From contig NZ_CP011789.1 in NCBI RefSeq assembly GCF_001636055.1, forward strand, positions 2,046,001 to 2,110,000: DNA of 64,000 nt, given 5' to 3'. This DNA comes from Pseudomonas putida. Lineage in GTDB: Bacteria; Pseudomonadota; Gammaproteobacteria; Pseudomonadales; Pseudomonadaceae. Below, piece after piece: positions 25,976-35,226 of this stretch. Within the stretch, counting starts at the first letter, position 1. Every line of letters begins with the position of its first letter. The notes under the pieces were generated by a model that saw only the letters and a program-made list of their open reading frames with translations, was not told the DNA's origin and did not search any database. A program made the translations under genes and the position numbers.

Positions 25976-26041
25976 TGCCGGTCTCTTCGCGAGCATCGCA
26001 GGTCCGTAGGCGCGGGCTTGCCCGCGAAGAGGCCGCTCAGG
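25976..26041. repeat. REP element upstream of ptrB
   Basis: An imperfect left arm (ctcttcgcgagcatcgcagg) and a full REP (ggcgcgggcttgcccgcgaagagg) face each other in the 170-bp divergent space between ptrB and the membrane gene. It may act as an RNA hairpin in the ptrB leader. Confidence 0.7.
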
Positions 26042-26118
26042 CATCAAGAGGGAAGAGGCGCCTGTGCCCGTAAAAGTGTTTATCATAGGCATCTCTTTGC
26101 CTGCCTTGCACGGACACC

Positions 26119-26625
26119 ATGATCGAACAAGACTACACACTGGCCTGGGGCCTCTACGCTGTCGCCGCCCTGGGTTGCCTGCTGGTGGCCTTCAAGCTGA
26201 CCGGCTGGATGTGGCGCTGGCTGCGCGAGCCGCTGCGGGTGATCGTTGCCGTGCTGCTGTTCACCCCCACCATTGTCGATCCGGTCAAGGACAGCTTTGC
26301 CCCGGCCGTTGCCATTACTGCCCTGGACCTGGCGTTCAAGGTGGGCAACAACGCCTGGCGCGCGGCCTCGGACCTGGCGATGTACGGCATGATCGCCTTC
26401 GGCCTTTACCTGCTGTTCGTGCTGGTGCGCTGGCCACTGGAAAAACGGGCTGGCGAGCGCCGCGAGAAGGCCGAGGCCGCCGCCAAGCGTCAGGCGGCCG
26501 AAGACGATGCAGTGATGGCCGACGCTCCCGTCGCCGATCGTCGTGATCGCTACCGTGAAGAGTCCCCTGCCGCCCCGGTGCGTCGCCCGGGCAATGGTGG
26601 CGGCCGCGTCGAGCCACGGATCTAG
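26119..26625 (+). CDS. Conserved inner-membrane protein of unknown function
   Basis: A 168-residue protein with hydrophobic segments at about 8-28, 38-60 and 85-105, and a charged C-terminal tail rich in Arg, Ala and Glu (110-168). No family is recognised. It is followed within 16 bp by the GATase gene and then a DUF2937 gene, so the three probably form one operon. Confidence 0.85.
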   Translation: MIEQDYTLAWGLYAVAALGCLLVAFKLTGWMWRWLREPLRVIVAVLLFTPTIVDPVKDSFAPAVAITALDLAFKVGNNAWRAASDLAMYGMIAFGLYLLFVLVRWPLEKRAGERREKAEAAAKRQAAEDDAVMADAPVADRRDRYREESPAAPVRRPGNGGGRVEPRI

Positions 26626-26641
26626 GACGGAGCCCTCGCCA

Positions 26642-27409
26642 ATGTGTGAATTGCTGGGCATGAGTGCCAATGTTCCCACCGATATCGTCTTCAGCTTCAC
26701 CGGCCTGATGCAGCGTGGCGGGCGTACCGGTCCGCACCGCGACGGCTGGGGCATCGCCTTCTACGAAGGGCGTGGCCTGCGCCTGTTTCAGGACCCGGCC
26801 GCGAGCAGCGAGTCGGAGGTGGCCAACCTGGTGCAGCGTTACCCGATCAAGAGCGAAGTGGTTATTGGCCATATCCGCCAGGCCAACGTCGGCAAGGTCT
26901 GCCTGTCCAACACCCACCCCTTCGTGCGTGAGCTCTGGGGGCGCAACTGGTGCTTCGCGCACAATGGCCAGCTCGCCGATTTCAGTGGCGAGAAGACGTT
27001 CTACCGCCCGGTCGGCGACACCGACAGCGAGGCGGCCTTCTGCGACCTGCTCAACCGCGTGCGTGCGGCATTCCCTGAACCGGTGGAGGTCGAGGCGCTG
27101 CTGCCGGTGCTGGTCGAGGCCTGCGCCGGGTATCGTGCGAAGGGCGTGTTCAACTGCTTGCTCAGCGACGGCGACTGGCTGTTCTGCTTCTGTTCGACCA
27201 AGCTGGTACATATCACCCGGCGCGCGCCTTTTGGTGCTGCACGGTTGAAAGATGTCGACCTGATCGTGGATTTTCAATCGGAAACCACGCCCAATGACGT
27301 GGTCACGGTGATCGCCACCGAGGCCCTGACCGAAAACGAGACCTGGCAGCGTTACGAGCCGGGTCAATGGGCCCTGTGGCGGCACGGCGAGTGCGTCGCC
27401 AAAGGCTAA
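26642..27409 (+). CDS. Class II glutamine amidotransferase (YafJ-like)
   Basis: A 255-residue Ntn-type glutaminase domain standing alone. Processing is by Met removal: Cys2 (MCELLGM) is the expected nucleophile, and [23 protein letters not shown] and DTDSEAAF match the conserved class II loops. There is no synthetase domain, so it may be a glutaminase-like hydrolase, possibly like gamma-glutamyl hydrolases of this group. It sits between two membrane-protein genes with 16-bp and 9-bp gaps. Confidence 0.93.
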   Translation: MCELLGMSANVPTDIVFSFTGLMQRGGRTGPHRDGWGIAFYEGRGLRLFQDPAASSESEVANLVQRYPIKSEVVIGHIRQANVGKVCLSNTHPFVRELWGRNWCFAHNGQLADFSGEKTFYRPVGDTDSEAAFCDLLNRVRAAFPEPVEVEALLPVLVEACAGYRAKGVFNCLLSDGDWLFCFCSTKLVHITRRAPFGAARLKDVDLIVDFQSETTPNDVVTVIATEALTENETWQRYEPGQWALWRHGECVAKG

Positions 27410-27418
27410 GGACAGAGC

Positions 27419-27940
27419 ATGTTCAGAAGTTACCTGCGGTTGCTGCTGTTCACTTTCGGCCTGCTGGCCGGTGTCCAGGTGCCTGGGCTGGTCAAGGACT
27501 ACAGCCAGCGGGTCGAGGCCCACATGCTCGAGTCGCGCGAAGCGCTGGCGGGCTTCCAGGAAACTGCCGAGCGCTTCTTCAACGGCGACCTGCAGGCATT
27601 GGTGCGCCATTACCGCACCAGTGACGACCCGGTGTTCAACAGTGACGCCAACAGCATCGAAAGCCTGGTGATTCGCAACCAGTTGCTGGAAAACGAATGG
27701 CAGGCGCTGCAAGGCAGTTGGGCCAGCCGCAGTTGGCATGTGCTGGCGCAGGCCGATCCGCAGCTGCGTGAAGAGACGCTCAAGGGCTACAGCTACCAGA
27801 TCCTGCTGGTGCCCGAGGCGATCGGCTGGGGGATCGCCAGCGGCTTCCTGCTGGCGTTCCTGGTCGAGAGCCTGTTGCTGGGGATCGGCTGGGTGATCCT
27901 GGGCGGGCGGCGCCGGGCGGTGAAGGAAAGCTGGCGCTAG
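27419..27940 (+). CDS. DUF2937 family membrane protein
   Basis: A 173-residue protein with an N-terminal membrane helix (about 8-22), a periplasmic-sized soluble region (25-135) and a strong C-terminal membrane helix (about 138-165) ending in an Arg-rich tail. The layout matches DUF2937 proteins, which have no known function. It closes the operon with the GATase and starts 9 bp after it. Confidence 0.88.
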   Translation: MFRSYLRLLLFTFGLLAGVQVPGLVKDYSQRVEAHMLESREALAGFQETAERFFNGDLQALVRHYRTSDDPVFNSDANSIESLVIRNQLLENEWQALQGSWASRSWHVLAQADPQLREETLKGYSYQILLVPEAIGWGIASGFLLAFLVESLLLGIGWVILGGRRRAVKESWR

Positions 27941-27959
27941 ATTGCAGCTATTTTGTTGC

Positions 27960-28105
27960 CGGGGCGGGCCTCATCGCGGGACGAGTCGCAGCGGCGAACC
28001 GCCGCTCTCACAGTGTTGCACCTTGCGGAAGTTACTGTCCTGTTCAAAATCTAAAGGCCAGCTCAATCCCTGTGGGAGCGGGCTGGTCCCCCGATGAGGC
28101 CGAAA
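27960..28105. repeat. Compound REP region with extended repeat copy A
   Basis: A degenerate REP (27960-28010) and a second REP (about 28075-28105) flank a ~50-bp segment (gttactgtcctgttcaaaatctaaaggccagctcaa region, 28032-28068). That segment recurs at 57463 and 63063, next to REPs there too. It separates the convergent DUF2937 and LysR genes. Confidence 0.65.
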
Positions 28106-28121
28106 CTGACACATCCCCGGC

Positions 28122-29033
28122 TCAGACCAGCACGATCCGCTGCCCCCCCACATCCTGCGCATAGCGCCCCAGCACCTGCCGGCACAACCCCACCACTTCA
28201 TCGACCAGTTCCACCCCGGTCTGCCACGACACCACCAACTCCAGACTAGGCGGTGGCTGCAGCCCCGTCAGCAGCACCAGCTCGCCGCGTGCCAGCTCTG
28301 CGGCGACCAGCGCCGGGGGCAGGGCGCCGATACCGAAGCCATCGCGCAGCAGCCGGGTGATTGCCGACACCGAGTTCACGCAGTTCAGCCGAGGCGTCTC
28401 GCTCCCCGCGCTCTGCAGCAGACTGAACACCTCCTGATGCGGCCGGGAGTTGCGCGAAAAGGTGATGATCCGCTCGCGCGCCAGTTCTGCCAGCGACGCA
28501 TAGTCGCGATGGTGCGGTGAGCCGGTGGCGACGATCCAGCCCATGGGATAGCGCGCCAGGTCCAGGCTGCGGATGCTTTCCTGGCGCAGCAGGTCGGTCT
28601 GCAGGATCACGTCGAGAAACCCCTTCTGCAACTGGTCGCGCAGGTTCAGCGAGGTGTCGGCGACCAACTCGATTTCCACTTGCGGGTAGCGCTCGGTCAA
28701 CTCGGCCACCAAGGCGCTCATCCAGGTGTGGATCACCGTGTCCATGACCCCCAGGCGGATCCGGCCGACCACCGCCCGTTCGCCGCCCAGCGACTGTTTC
28801 ATCGCCTTGGCGGTGTCGAGCATGCGCTCGGCGTACTCCAGCACCTTGCTGCCTTCCGGGGTCAGGCTGACACCGCGCGAGTCGCGCAGCAGCAGCTTCA
28901 CGCCGAGGTCGGCCTCCAGTGCGGCGATGCGGCTGGATACCGAGGCCTGGGTGGTGAACAGCTTCTCGGCGGTGAGGCGAAAGCTCTTGAGCCGGGCGAC
29001 CCAGACGAAGGTTTCGAGAAATCGCAGGTTCAT
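28122..29033 (-). CDS. LysR-family regulator of the MFS-pxpABC operon
   Basis: A 303-residue LysR protein with the N-terminal winged helix (MNLRFLETFVWVARLKSFRL start) and an effector domain. It is divergent from an MFS transporter and the three 5-oxoprolinase genes, and a perfect inverted repeat lies in the 150-bp gap. It therefore probably regulates uptake and use of a 5-oxoproline-like or lactam substrate, or carboxylate. The open frame continues far upstream to 31364 but that extension is antisense to pxpA and the MFS gene. Confidence 0.92.
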   Translation of the reverse strand: MNLRFLETFVWVARLKSFRLTAEKLFTTQASVSSRIAALEADLGVKLLLRDSRGVSLTPEGSKVLEYAERMLDTAKAMKQSLGGERAVVGRIRLGVMDTVIHTWMSALVAELTERYPQVEIELVADTSLNLRDQLQKGFLDVILQTDLLRQESIRSLDLARYPMGWIVATGSPHHRDYASLAELARERIITFSRNSRPHQEVFSLLQSAGSETPRLNCVNSVSAITRLLRDGFGIGALPPALVAAELARGELVLLTGLQPPPSLELVVSWQTGVELVDEVVGLCRQVLGRYAQDVGGQRIVLV

Positions 29034-29093
29034 CGTGTGCTCGCAAGGCTGGGCGATCAGGTTTTCTTGTTCCAGACCGACGGTTTTTCTCGT

Positions 29094-29131
29094 TGGACGC
29101 AGGTTGCGCGGGCTTTGAACAATAGCGTCCA
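29094..29131. promoter_or_regulatory. Candidate LysR operator TGGACGC-N24-GCGTCCA
   Basis: Perfect 7-bp inverted arms (29094-29100 and 29125-29131) lie in the 150-bp LysR/MFS divergent region, where a LysR tetramer would bind. Confidence 0.4.
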
Positions 29132-29183
29132 GGCCGCGAACACGCAGTCGTTCCTCAAACAATACCAACAAGCCGAGGCATCC

Positions 29184-30470
29184 ATGAACCCTACCGGCGT
29201 ACAGCAGCAGGCACCCACCCGATCTTCGGGCGGGCCCTTTGCCTGGTACCGTGACATCGACTCCCAGCAACGACGTACCTTCTGGAGCTGCAAGATCGGC
29301 TATGGCCTGGACGGCATGGACACGCAGATGCTCAGCTTCGTCATCCCCACCCTGATCATGATCTGGGGCATCAGCACCGCCGAGGCCGGCCTGATCCACA
29401 CCAGCACCCTGATCGCCTCGGCCATCGGCGGCTGGGTCGCCGGTATTCTCTCCGACCGCATCGGCCGCGTACGCACCCTGCAACTGACCGTGCTGTGGTT
29501 CGCCTTCTTCACCTTCCTCTGCGGCTTCGCCCAGAGCTACGAGCAGCTGCTGATCGCCCGCACCTTGATGGGCTTTGGCTTCGGTGGCGAGTGGACCGCC
29601 GGTGCGGTGCTGATCGGCGAGGTGATCCGCGCCCAGGACCGCGGCAAGGCCGTGGGCATGGTGCAATCGGGCTGGGCCATCGGCTGGGGCCTGACCGCAA
29701 TCCTCTACGCCTTGTTGTTCTCCTGGCTGCCGGCCGAACAGGCCTGGCGTGCACTGTTCCTGCTCGGGCTGTTGCCGGCGATCTTCGTGATCTTCGTACG
29801 CCGCATGGTCAAGGACCCGGAGGTCTACCGCGAAGCCAAGCGTGCAGAAAAGCCCGAAGCGCCTTCGCACTTCTACGAAATCTTCGCCTCCGGCATGCTC
29901 TGGACCACGATCCGCGCTTCGTTGCTGACCACCGGCGCCCTGGGTGGCTACTACGCCATCACCTCGTGGCTGCCGACCTTTCTCAAGAACGAGCGCGGCC
30001 TGAGCGTGCTGGGCACCGGCGGCTACCTGGCCATGGTCATCGTCGGTTCCTACATCGGCTATGTGATCAGCGCCTACCTCAGCGACCTGCTGGGGCGTCG
30101 CAAGAATTTCATCCTGTTCGCGGTGGGTTCGTTCGTCATCGTCCTGCTGTACACGCAGGTGCCGGTCAGTGACGGCGTGATGCTGTGGCTGGGCTTCCCG
30201 CTGGGCTTCTTCGCGTCTGGCATCTTCAGTGGCATGGGGGCTTTCCTCACCGAACTGTTCCCCACGCGCATCCGCGGCTCGGGGCAGGGCTTCTGCTACA
30301 ACGTCGGCAAGGTGCTGGCGGCGATGTTCCCGCTGCTGATCGGCCTGCTGGGCGAGAAGATCCCGTTGGGCCTGGGCATCGGCGCATTCGCTGCGGTGTC
30401 CTATGGCATCGTGATCGTCGCCGCCCTGAGCCTGCCAGAAACCCGCGGCAAAGAACTGAAGGCGCGTTAA
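29184..30470 (+). CDS. MFS transporter (aromatic acid/H+ symporter-like)
   Basis: A 428-residue twelve-helix major facilitator. The loop 2-3 motif GWVAGILSDRIGR and the later GYVISAYLSDLLGRR are intact; GLDGMDTQMLSF at ~43-54 resembles AAHS/PcaK-type and sialate-type transporters. GAGG precedes the ATG. It is 36 bp upstream of pxpA, so a carboxylated substrate such as 5-oxoproline or a related compound is plausible. The substrate is inferred from the operon only. Confidence 0.9.
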   Translation: MNPTGVQQQAPTRSSGGPFAWYRDIDSQQRRTFWSCKIGYGLDGMDTQMLSFVIPTLIMIWGISTAEAGLIHTSTLIASAIGGWVAGILSDRIGRVRTLQLTVLWFAFFTFLCGFAQSYEQLLIARTLMGFGFGGEWTAGAVLIGEVIRAQDRGKAVGMVQSGWAIGWGLTAILYALLFSWLPAEQAWRALFLLGLLPAIFVIFVRRMVKDPEVYREAKRAEKPEAPSHFYEIFASGMLWTTIRASLLTTGALGGYYAITSWLPTFLKNERGLSVLGTGGYLAMVIVGSYIGYVISAYLSDLLGRRKNFILFAVGSFVIVLLYTQVPVSDGVMLWLGFPLGFFASGIFSGMGAFLTELFPTRIRGSGQGFCYNVGKVLAAMFPLLIGLLGEKIPLGLGIGAFAAVSYGIVIVAALSLPETRGKELKAR

Positions 30471-30506
30471 GGTAGACCTATGAACAGCACAACAGGAGTT
30501 CGACAG

Positions 30507-31256
30507 GTGAACCGCCTGCTTCTCAATTGCGACATGGGCGAGAGTTTCGGCAACTGGCGCATGGGCCTGGATGCCGAGGTCATGCCCTTCGTGGACTGCG
30601 CCAACATCGCCTGCGGCTACCATGCCGGCGATCCCGGCACCATGCGCCGCACCGTGGCCCTGGCGCTGCAGCATGGCGTGACCATCGGCGCGCACCCGGC
30701 CTACCCGGACCTGGTCGGCTTCGGCCGCCGTTCGATGGCCTGCAGCGACGACGAGATTCGCGACCTGCTGCACTACCAGATCGGCGCCCTGGAGGGCATC
30801 TGCAAGGTGCTCGGTGGTCGTGTGGCCTACGTCAAGCCGCATGGCGCGCTGTACAACGACATGATGGCCGACCCGCAGAAGTTGCGTGCGGTGCTCGAAG
30901 CCGTGGCCGCCTACGACGCCGGCCTGCCGCTGATGCTGATGGCCACCGCCGACGACAGTGCTGCACAGGCCCTGGGCGACGAGATCGGGGTGCCGTTGTG
31001 GTTCGAAGCGTTCGCTGACCGCGCCTACACCGCCAGCGGCCACCTGGTGTCGCGCCGCCTGCCCGGCGCCGTACACCATGACCCGGCCCTGGTGGTCGAG
31101 CAGGCGGTGCGCCTGGCGCGTGGCGAGGCCCTGGTGGCCAACGACGGCAGCGCGCTGCGCCTCGATGCCGCCACCTTGTGCGTGCATGGCGACAACGAAA
31201 GCTCGGTGGCTGCGGTGCGGCAGATCCGCCAGGCCCTCGATGCGTTGCAGGCATGA
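30507..31256 (+). CDS. pxpA: 5-oxoprolinase subunit PxpA (LamB/YcsF)
   Basis: PxpA of the ATP-dependent 5-oxoprolinase PxpABC, which opens 5-oxoproline (pyroglutamate) to glutamate. It is 249 residues with [38 protein letters not shown] and VKPHGALYN, all LamB/YcsF hallmarks. I choose GTG at 30507 because AGGAG lies 9 nt upstream and family members start at MNRLLLNCD. The in-frame ATG at 30480 would add 9 residues. pxpB starts 10 bp later. Confidence 0.94.
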   Translation: MNRLLLNCDMGESFGNWRMGLDAEVMPFVDCANIACGYHAGDPGTMRRTVALALQHGVTIGAHPAYPDLVGFGRRSMACSDDEIRDLLHYQIGALEGICKVLGGRVAYVKPHGALYNDMMADPQKLRAVLEAVAAYDAGLPLMLMATADDSAAQALGDEIGVPLWFEAFADRAYTASGHLVSRRLPGAVHHDPALVVEQAVRLARGEALVANDGSALRLDAATLCVHGDNESSVAAVRQIRQALDALQA

Positions 31257-31266
31257 GGATGTCGCG

Positions 31267-31962
31267 ATGAAGCCACGTATCGAAGTGGTGGCGATCGATA
31301 GCCTGATGGTGCGGCTGTTCGACACCATCGACGAGGCCAACATGCCGTGGATCCTCGCCGCCAACCAGCGCCTGCGTGCAGCGTTCGGTGAGCACCTGGT
31401 CGACCTGGTACCGTCCTACACCACCCTGATGCTGCAGTCGAACCTGGCGCCAGGGGAGGCGCGCGCGCGAATTGGCCAGGCGCTGGAAGGTTTGCAGCCG
31501 GATGCAGGCCACAGTGGTCGGCGTCACGAGATTCCGGTGTGGTACCACGCCAGTGTCGGCCCGGAGCTGGCGCTGCTGGCTGCGCGCAGCGGCCTGAGCG
31601 AAGACGAGGTGATTGGCCTGCACTGCGCGCGTGACTACCCGGTGTTCGCCCTGGGTTTTGCACCGGGGTTCGGGTTCATGGGGCTGGTGGACGAACGCCT
31701 GGCCACGCCACGCCTGAGCACGCCGCGCAAGCGCGTTGCGGCCGGTAGCGTGGGCATCGCCGAGCGGCAGACGGCGGCCTATCCTGCGGTGTCGCCGGGT
31801 GGCTGGAACCTGATCGGGCGTACGCCAGTGCGTCTGTTCGACCGCGAACGTGATGGCTACAGCTTGCTGCAGCCGGGTGACCGGGTACGTTTCGTGGCGG
31901 TGTCGCACACCGAATTCATGGCATTGGGCGGGGATGACCGTCCTTTGGAGGCGCTGGCATGA
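31267..31962 (+). CDS. pxpB: 5-oxoprolinase subunit PxpB (KipI-like)
   Basis: A 231-residue KipI/allophanate-hydrolase-subunit-1 fold protein. It has HEIPVWY, the FAPGFGFMG signature and SVGIAERQTAAYP. With PxpC it makes the ATP-dependent activating part of 5-oxoprolinase. GAGGATG lies before the ATG, and the stop overlaps the pxpC start in ATGA, which supports coupled translation. Confidence 0.95.
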   Translation: MKPRIEVVAIDSLMVRLFDTIDEANMPWILAANQRLRAAFGEHLVDLVPSYTTLMLQSNLAPGEARARIGQALEGLQPDAGHSGRRHEIPVWYHASVGPELALLAARSGLSEDEVIGLHCARDYPVFALGFAPGFGFMGLVDERLATPRLSTPRKRVAAGSVGIAERQTAAYPAVSPGGWNLIGRTPVRLFDRERDGYSLLQPGDRVRFVAVSHTEFMALGGDDRPLEALA

Positions 31963-32876
31963 CGCAGTTGAGGATCGAAGCCAGCACCGCGCTGTGCCAG
32001 CTACAGGACGCCGGGCGCCTGGGTGTGCGGCATCTGGGCGTGACCCAGGGCGGGGCGCTGGACTGGGTGGCGATGAACTGGGCCAACTGGCTGCTGGGCA
32101 ACGCCCTGGACGCGCCCGTGGTGGAGGTGGCGCTGGGTGGTTTGAGCCTGCTCGCCGAGCAGGACTGTGTGCTGGCCCTGGCCGGCGCCGACCTGGACGC
32201 CAGGGTCGACGACCAGCCGCTGGCGCCCTGGCGCAGCTTCGCCCTGCACAAGGGCCAACGCCTGACGCTGCGGCAACCACGCCAGGGTGTGCGTGCCTAC
32301 CTGGCCGCCCCTGGCGGTTTCGTCGGCGAAGCCGTGCTGGGCAGTTGTTCGACGGTGGCGCGTGAAGCGCTGGGGGGCATCGAGGGGCGCGGCGAGGCGC
32401 TGGCCAAGGGGCAGGCTCTGCGCTTTGCCGAGGGCGCACCGGCCTTGCGTGAAGTGCCCGAAGCCCTGCGCCCGGAATATCCGGCCAAGCCGGTACTGGA
32501 CCTAGTGATGGGCGCACAGATCGGCGACTTCAGCGGCACCAGCCTGTTCGAGGCCTTCAACAGCGAATGGACGCTGGACAGCCGTGCCGATCGCATGGGC
32601 AGCCGCCTGCTGGGGCCGCAACTGGTCTACCAGGGTGCGCCGATGATTTCCGAGGGGATTCCGTTGGGGGCGGTGCAGGTGCCGCCGGATGGTCAGCCGA
32701 TCGTGCTGCTCAATGATCGCCAGACCATTGGCGGCTATCCGCGCCTGGGGGCCTTGACGCCACTGGCGTTGGCACAGCTGGCGCAGTGCATGCCAGGGGC
32801 GGTGGTGCGGTTCAGGGCGGTGGTGCAGGAGACGGCGTGGCGGGAGCAGCAGGGGTATCTGCAGCGCTGGGCGTGA
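31959..32876 (+). CDS. pxpC: 5-oxoprolinase subunit PxpC (KipA-like)
   Basis: A 305-residue KipA/allophanate-hydrolase-subunit-2 fold protein. Its start region reads LQDAGRLGVRHLGVTQGGALD, and it contains APGGF, SRADRMGSRL and SEGIPLGAVQVPPDG, the usual signature of the family. It closes the operon; a REP pair follows. The A-B-C order and 4-bp overlap argue for one transcript with the MFS gene. Confidence 0.95.
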   Translation: MTQLRIEASTALCQLQDAGRLGVRHLGVTQGGALDWVAMNWANWLLGNALDAPVVEVALGGLSLLAEQDCVLALAGADLDARVDDQPLAPWRSFALHKGQRLTLRQPRQGVRAYLAAPGGFVGEAVLGSCSTVAREALGGIEGRGEALAKGQALRFAEGAPALREVPEALRPEYPAKPVLDLVMGAQIGDFSGTSLFEAFNSEWTLDSRADRMGSRLLGPQLVYQGAPMISEGIPLGAVQVPPDGQPIVLLNDRQTIGGYPRLGALTPLALAQLAQCMPGAVVRFRAVVQETAWREQQGYLQRWA

Positions 32877-32881
32877 GCTAT

Positions 32882-32973
32882 CGGGCCCTATCGCGGGGCA
32901 AGCCCGCGCCCACAGATTCCCCACTGTTCGCAGGGGCGGTAGGGTGCCTGCAGGCTTGCCCCGCGATAGGGTC
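32882..32973. repeat. Inverted REP-like pair
   Basis: GGGCCCTATCGCGGGGCAAGC and GCTTGCCCCGCGATAGGGTC-type arms face each other around 52 bp. It lies between the convergent pxpC and VWA genes and is able to terminate both. The arms carry 'ctatcgcggggc' in place of the common 'cttcgcgggc', another REP subtype. Confidence 0.85.
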
Positions 32974-32981
32974 GGTACAGG

Positions 32982-34160
32982 CTACTTGGACAGATACCTC
33001 ATCGCTTCCTCCAACCCCTGCAAGGTCAGCGGGAACATCCGGTCCTCGACCAGCTCGCGCACCAATTGGGTGGACGCGGTGTAGTTCCAGGTCTGCTTGG
33101 GGTAGGGGTTGATCCAGACGATCTTCCTGAATTTCTCCATGAAGCGCTGCATCCACACGTACCCGGCCTCTTCGTTCCAGTGCTCGACGCTGCCGCCCGG
33201 CTGGGTGATCTCGTACGGCGCCATCGCCGCATCGCCGACGAACACCACCTTGTAGTCATCGCCGTACTTGTGCAGCAGATCGAAGGTGGAAAACCGCTCG
33301 GAGGTGCGGCGCAGGTTGTTCTTCCACACCGATTCGTAGACGAAGTTGTGGAAGTAGTAGTACTCCAGATGCTTGAACTCGGTCTTGCAGGCCGAGAACA
33401 GCTCTTCGCAGACTTTCACATGGGCATCCATCGAGCCGCCGATATCGAACAGCAACAGCAGCTTGACCGTGTTGCGCCGCTCCGGGCGCATCTGGATGTT
33501 CAACAGCCCGGCATCGCGGGCGGTGTGATCGATGGTGCCGTCGATGTCGAGCTCCTCGGCGGCGCCTTCGCGGGCGAACTTGCGCAGGCGGCGCAGGGCC
33601 AGCTTGATGTTGCGCGTGCCCAGCTCGACCTGGTCGTCGAGGTTCTTGTACTCGCGCTGGTCCCACACCTTGACCGCCTTGCCCTGACGCTTGCCGGCCT
33701 CGCCGACGCGAATGCCTTCGGGGTTGAAACCGCCGGAGCCGAACGGACTGGTGCCGCCGGTGCCGATCCACTTGTTGCCGCCGGCGTGGCGTTCCTTCTG
33801 TTCCTCGAGACGCTTCTTGAACTCCTCGATCAGTTTGTCGAGCCCGCCGAGCGACTGGATCTGCGCGCGCTCTTCATCGCTGAGCGAGCGTTCGAACTCC
33901 TTGCGCAGCCATTCTTCGGGGATCAGCGCTTCCAGGTGGCGGTCGAGGTTTTCCAGGCCCTTGAAATAGGCCGAGAAGGCGCGGTCGAACTTGTCGAAAT
34001 GGCGCTCGTCCTTGACCAGGATTGCCCGCGCCAGATAGTAGAACTCGTCCATGTCGGCGAATACCACGCGCTGTTGCAGGGCGTTGAGCAGGTCGAGCAG
34101 TTCGCGCACCGACACCGGCACCTTGGCCGCGCGCATTTCATTGAACAGGTTGAGCAGCAT
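32982..34160 (-). CDS. VWA domain protein partnered with MoxR ATPase
   Basis: A 392-residue von Willebrand A protein with a MIDAS motif D-I-G-G-S (Asp239-Ser243). A charged helical stretch (about 85-125) precedes a Gly-rich linker (127-148). There is no signal peptide, so it is cytosolic. It follows the MoxR gene by 10 bp; MoxR-VWA pairs act as chaperone-like systems that load metal or assemble complexes. No maturation target (such as a dehydrogenase) is next to it. GAGGGG lies before the ATG. Confidence 0.92.
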   Translation of the reverse strand: MLLNLFNEMRAAKVPVSVRELLDLLNALQQRVVFADMDEFYYLARAILVKDERHFDKFDRAFSAYFKGLENLDRHLEALIPEEWLRKEFERSLSDEERAQIQSLGGLDKLIEEFKKRLEEQKERHAGGNKWIGTGGTSPFGSGGFNPEGIRVGEAGKRQGKAVKVWDQREYKNLDDQVELGTRNIKLALRRLRKFAREGAAEELDIDGTIDHTARDAGLLNIQMRPERRNTVKLLLLFDIGGSMDAHVKVCEELFSACKTEFKHLEYYYFHNFVYESVWKNNLRRTSERFSTFDLLHKYGDDYKVVFVGDAAMAPYEITQPGGSVEHWNEEAGYVWMQRFMEKFRKIVWINPYPKQTWNYTASTQLVRELVEDRMFPLTLQGLEEAMRYLSK

Positions 34161-34170
34161 GGCCAGCCCC

Positions 34171-35016
34171 TCAGCGGTTGCCGCGACGGCTCATGAAGGC
34201 CAGGCGCTCCAGCAGTTGTACGTCCTGTTCGTTCTTGACCAGGGCACCGGCCAGCGGCGGGATGGCCTTGGTCGGATCACGCTCGCGCAGCACCGCCTCA
34301 CCGATGTTGTCGGCCATCAGCAGCTTGAGCCAATCGACCAGCTCGGAAGTGGAGGGCTTCTTCTTCAGGCCCGGCACCTTGCGCACGTCGAAGAATACGT
34401 CCAGCGCCTCGCTGACCAGCGACTGCTTGATGTTCGGGTAGTGCACATCGACGATGCGCTGCAGGGTCTCGCGGTCGGGGAAGGCGATGTAGTGGAAGAA
34501 GCAGCGGCGCAGGAAGGCGTCGGGCAGCTCCTTTTCGTTGTTGGAGGTGATGATGATGATCGGGCGCTGTTTCGCCTTGATGGTCTCGTCGATTTCGTAG
34601 ACGTAGAACTCCATCTTGTCGAGTTCCTGCAGCAGGTCGTTGGGGAACTCGATGTCGGCCTTGTCGATCTCGTCGATCAGCAGGATGACGCGCTCATCGG
34701 CCTCGAAGGCTTCCCACAGCTTGCCTTTCTTCAGGTAGTTGCGCACGTCGTGGACCTTGTCCACGCCCAGTTGCGAGTCGCGCAGGCGGCTCACCGCATC
34801 GTACTCGTAGAGGCCTTGGTGGGCCTTGGTGGTGGACTTGATGTGCCAGGTGATCAGGCGTGCACCGAAAGATTCGGCCAATTGCTCGGCCAGCATGGTC
34901 TTGCCGGTGCCTGGCTCGCCCTTGACCAGCAGCGGGCGTTCGAGGGTGATGGCCGCGTTGACCGCCAGCTTCAGGTCGTCGGTGGCGACGTAGTTGCGGG
35001 TGCCTTCGAATTTCAT
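34171..35016 (-). CDS. MoxR-family AAA+ ATPase
   Basis: A 281-residue AAA+ ATPase. Walker A is GEPGTGKT (33-40), Walker B is LLIDEIDKAD, and the sensor segment ITSNNEKELPDAFLRRC is intact. It is the upstream partner of the VWA protein. MoxR ATPases drive VWA proteins to mature or disassemble substrates. GAGGATC precedes the ATG at 35016. A REP pair lies in the leader. Confidence 0.94.
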   Translation of the reverse strand: MKFEGTRNYVATDDLKLAVNAAITLERPLLVKGEPGTGKTMLAEQLAESFGARLITWHIKSTTKAHQGLYEYDAVSRLRDSQLGVDKVHDVRNYLKKGKLWEAFEADERVILLIDEIDKADIEFPNDLLQELDKMEFYVYEIDETIKAKQRPIIIITSNNEKELPDAFLRRCFFHYIAFPDRETLQRIVDVHYPNIKQSLVSEALDVFFDVRKVPGLKKKPSTSELVDWLKLLMADNIGEAVLRERDPTKAIPPLAGALVKNEQDVQLLERLAFMSRRGNR

Positions 35017-35042
35017 GGAGCCGATCCTCTGCGGGGTGTCGA

Positions 35043-35126
35043 TGGCGGCCTCATCGCGGGACAAGCCCACTCCCACAGGGGAGAGTACCTTGTGGGAGCG
35101 GGCTTGCCCGCGAAAAGGCCGACACC
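35043..35126. repeat. Inverted REP pair
   Basis: One REP (ggcctcatcgcgggacaagcccactcccacag) and an inverted REP (tgtgggagcgggcttgcccgcgaaaaggcc) face each other in the MoxR leader, 28 bp upstream of its ATG. Confidence 0.85.
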
Positions 35127-35226
35127 GAGAACTCATGTCTATGATGTGCCCCGACTATAACGCGGCCCCAGGCCGCTGCAAACGCAGACCGGGTATTCAG
35201 TCGCTGAATGGCCCGTCACCCGCGTT

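Noticed and set aside
28122..31364. 1,080-codon minus frame that fuses to the LysR gene
   Set aside because: Only the last 303 codons encode LysR. The extension is antisense to the MFS gene and pxpA, whose products are clear families.
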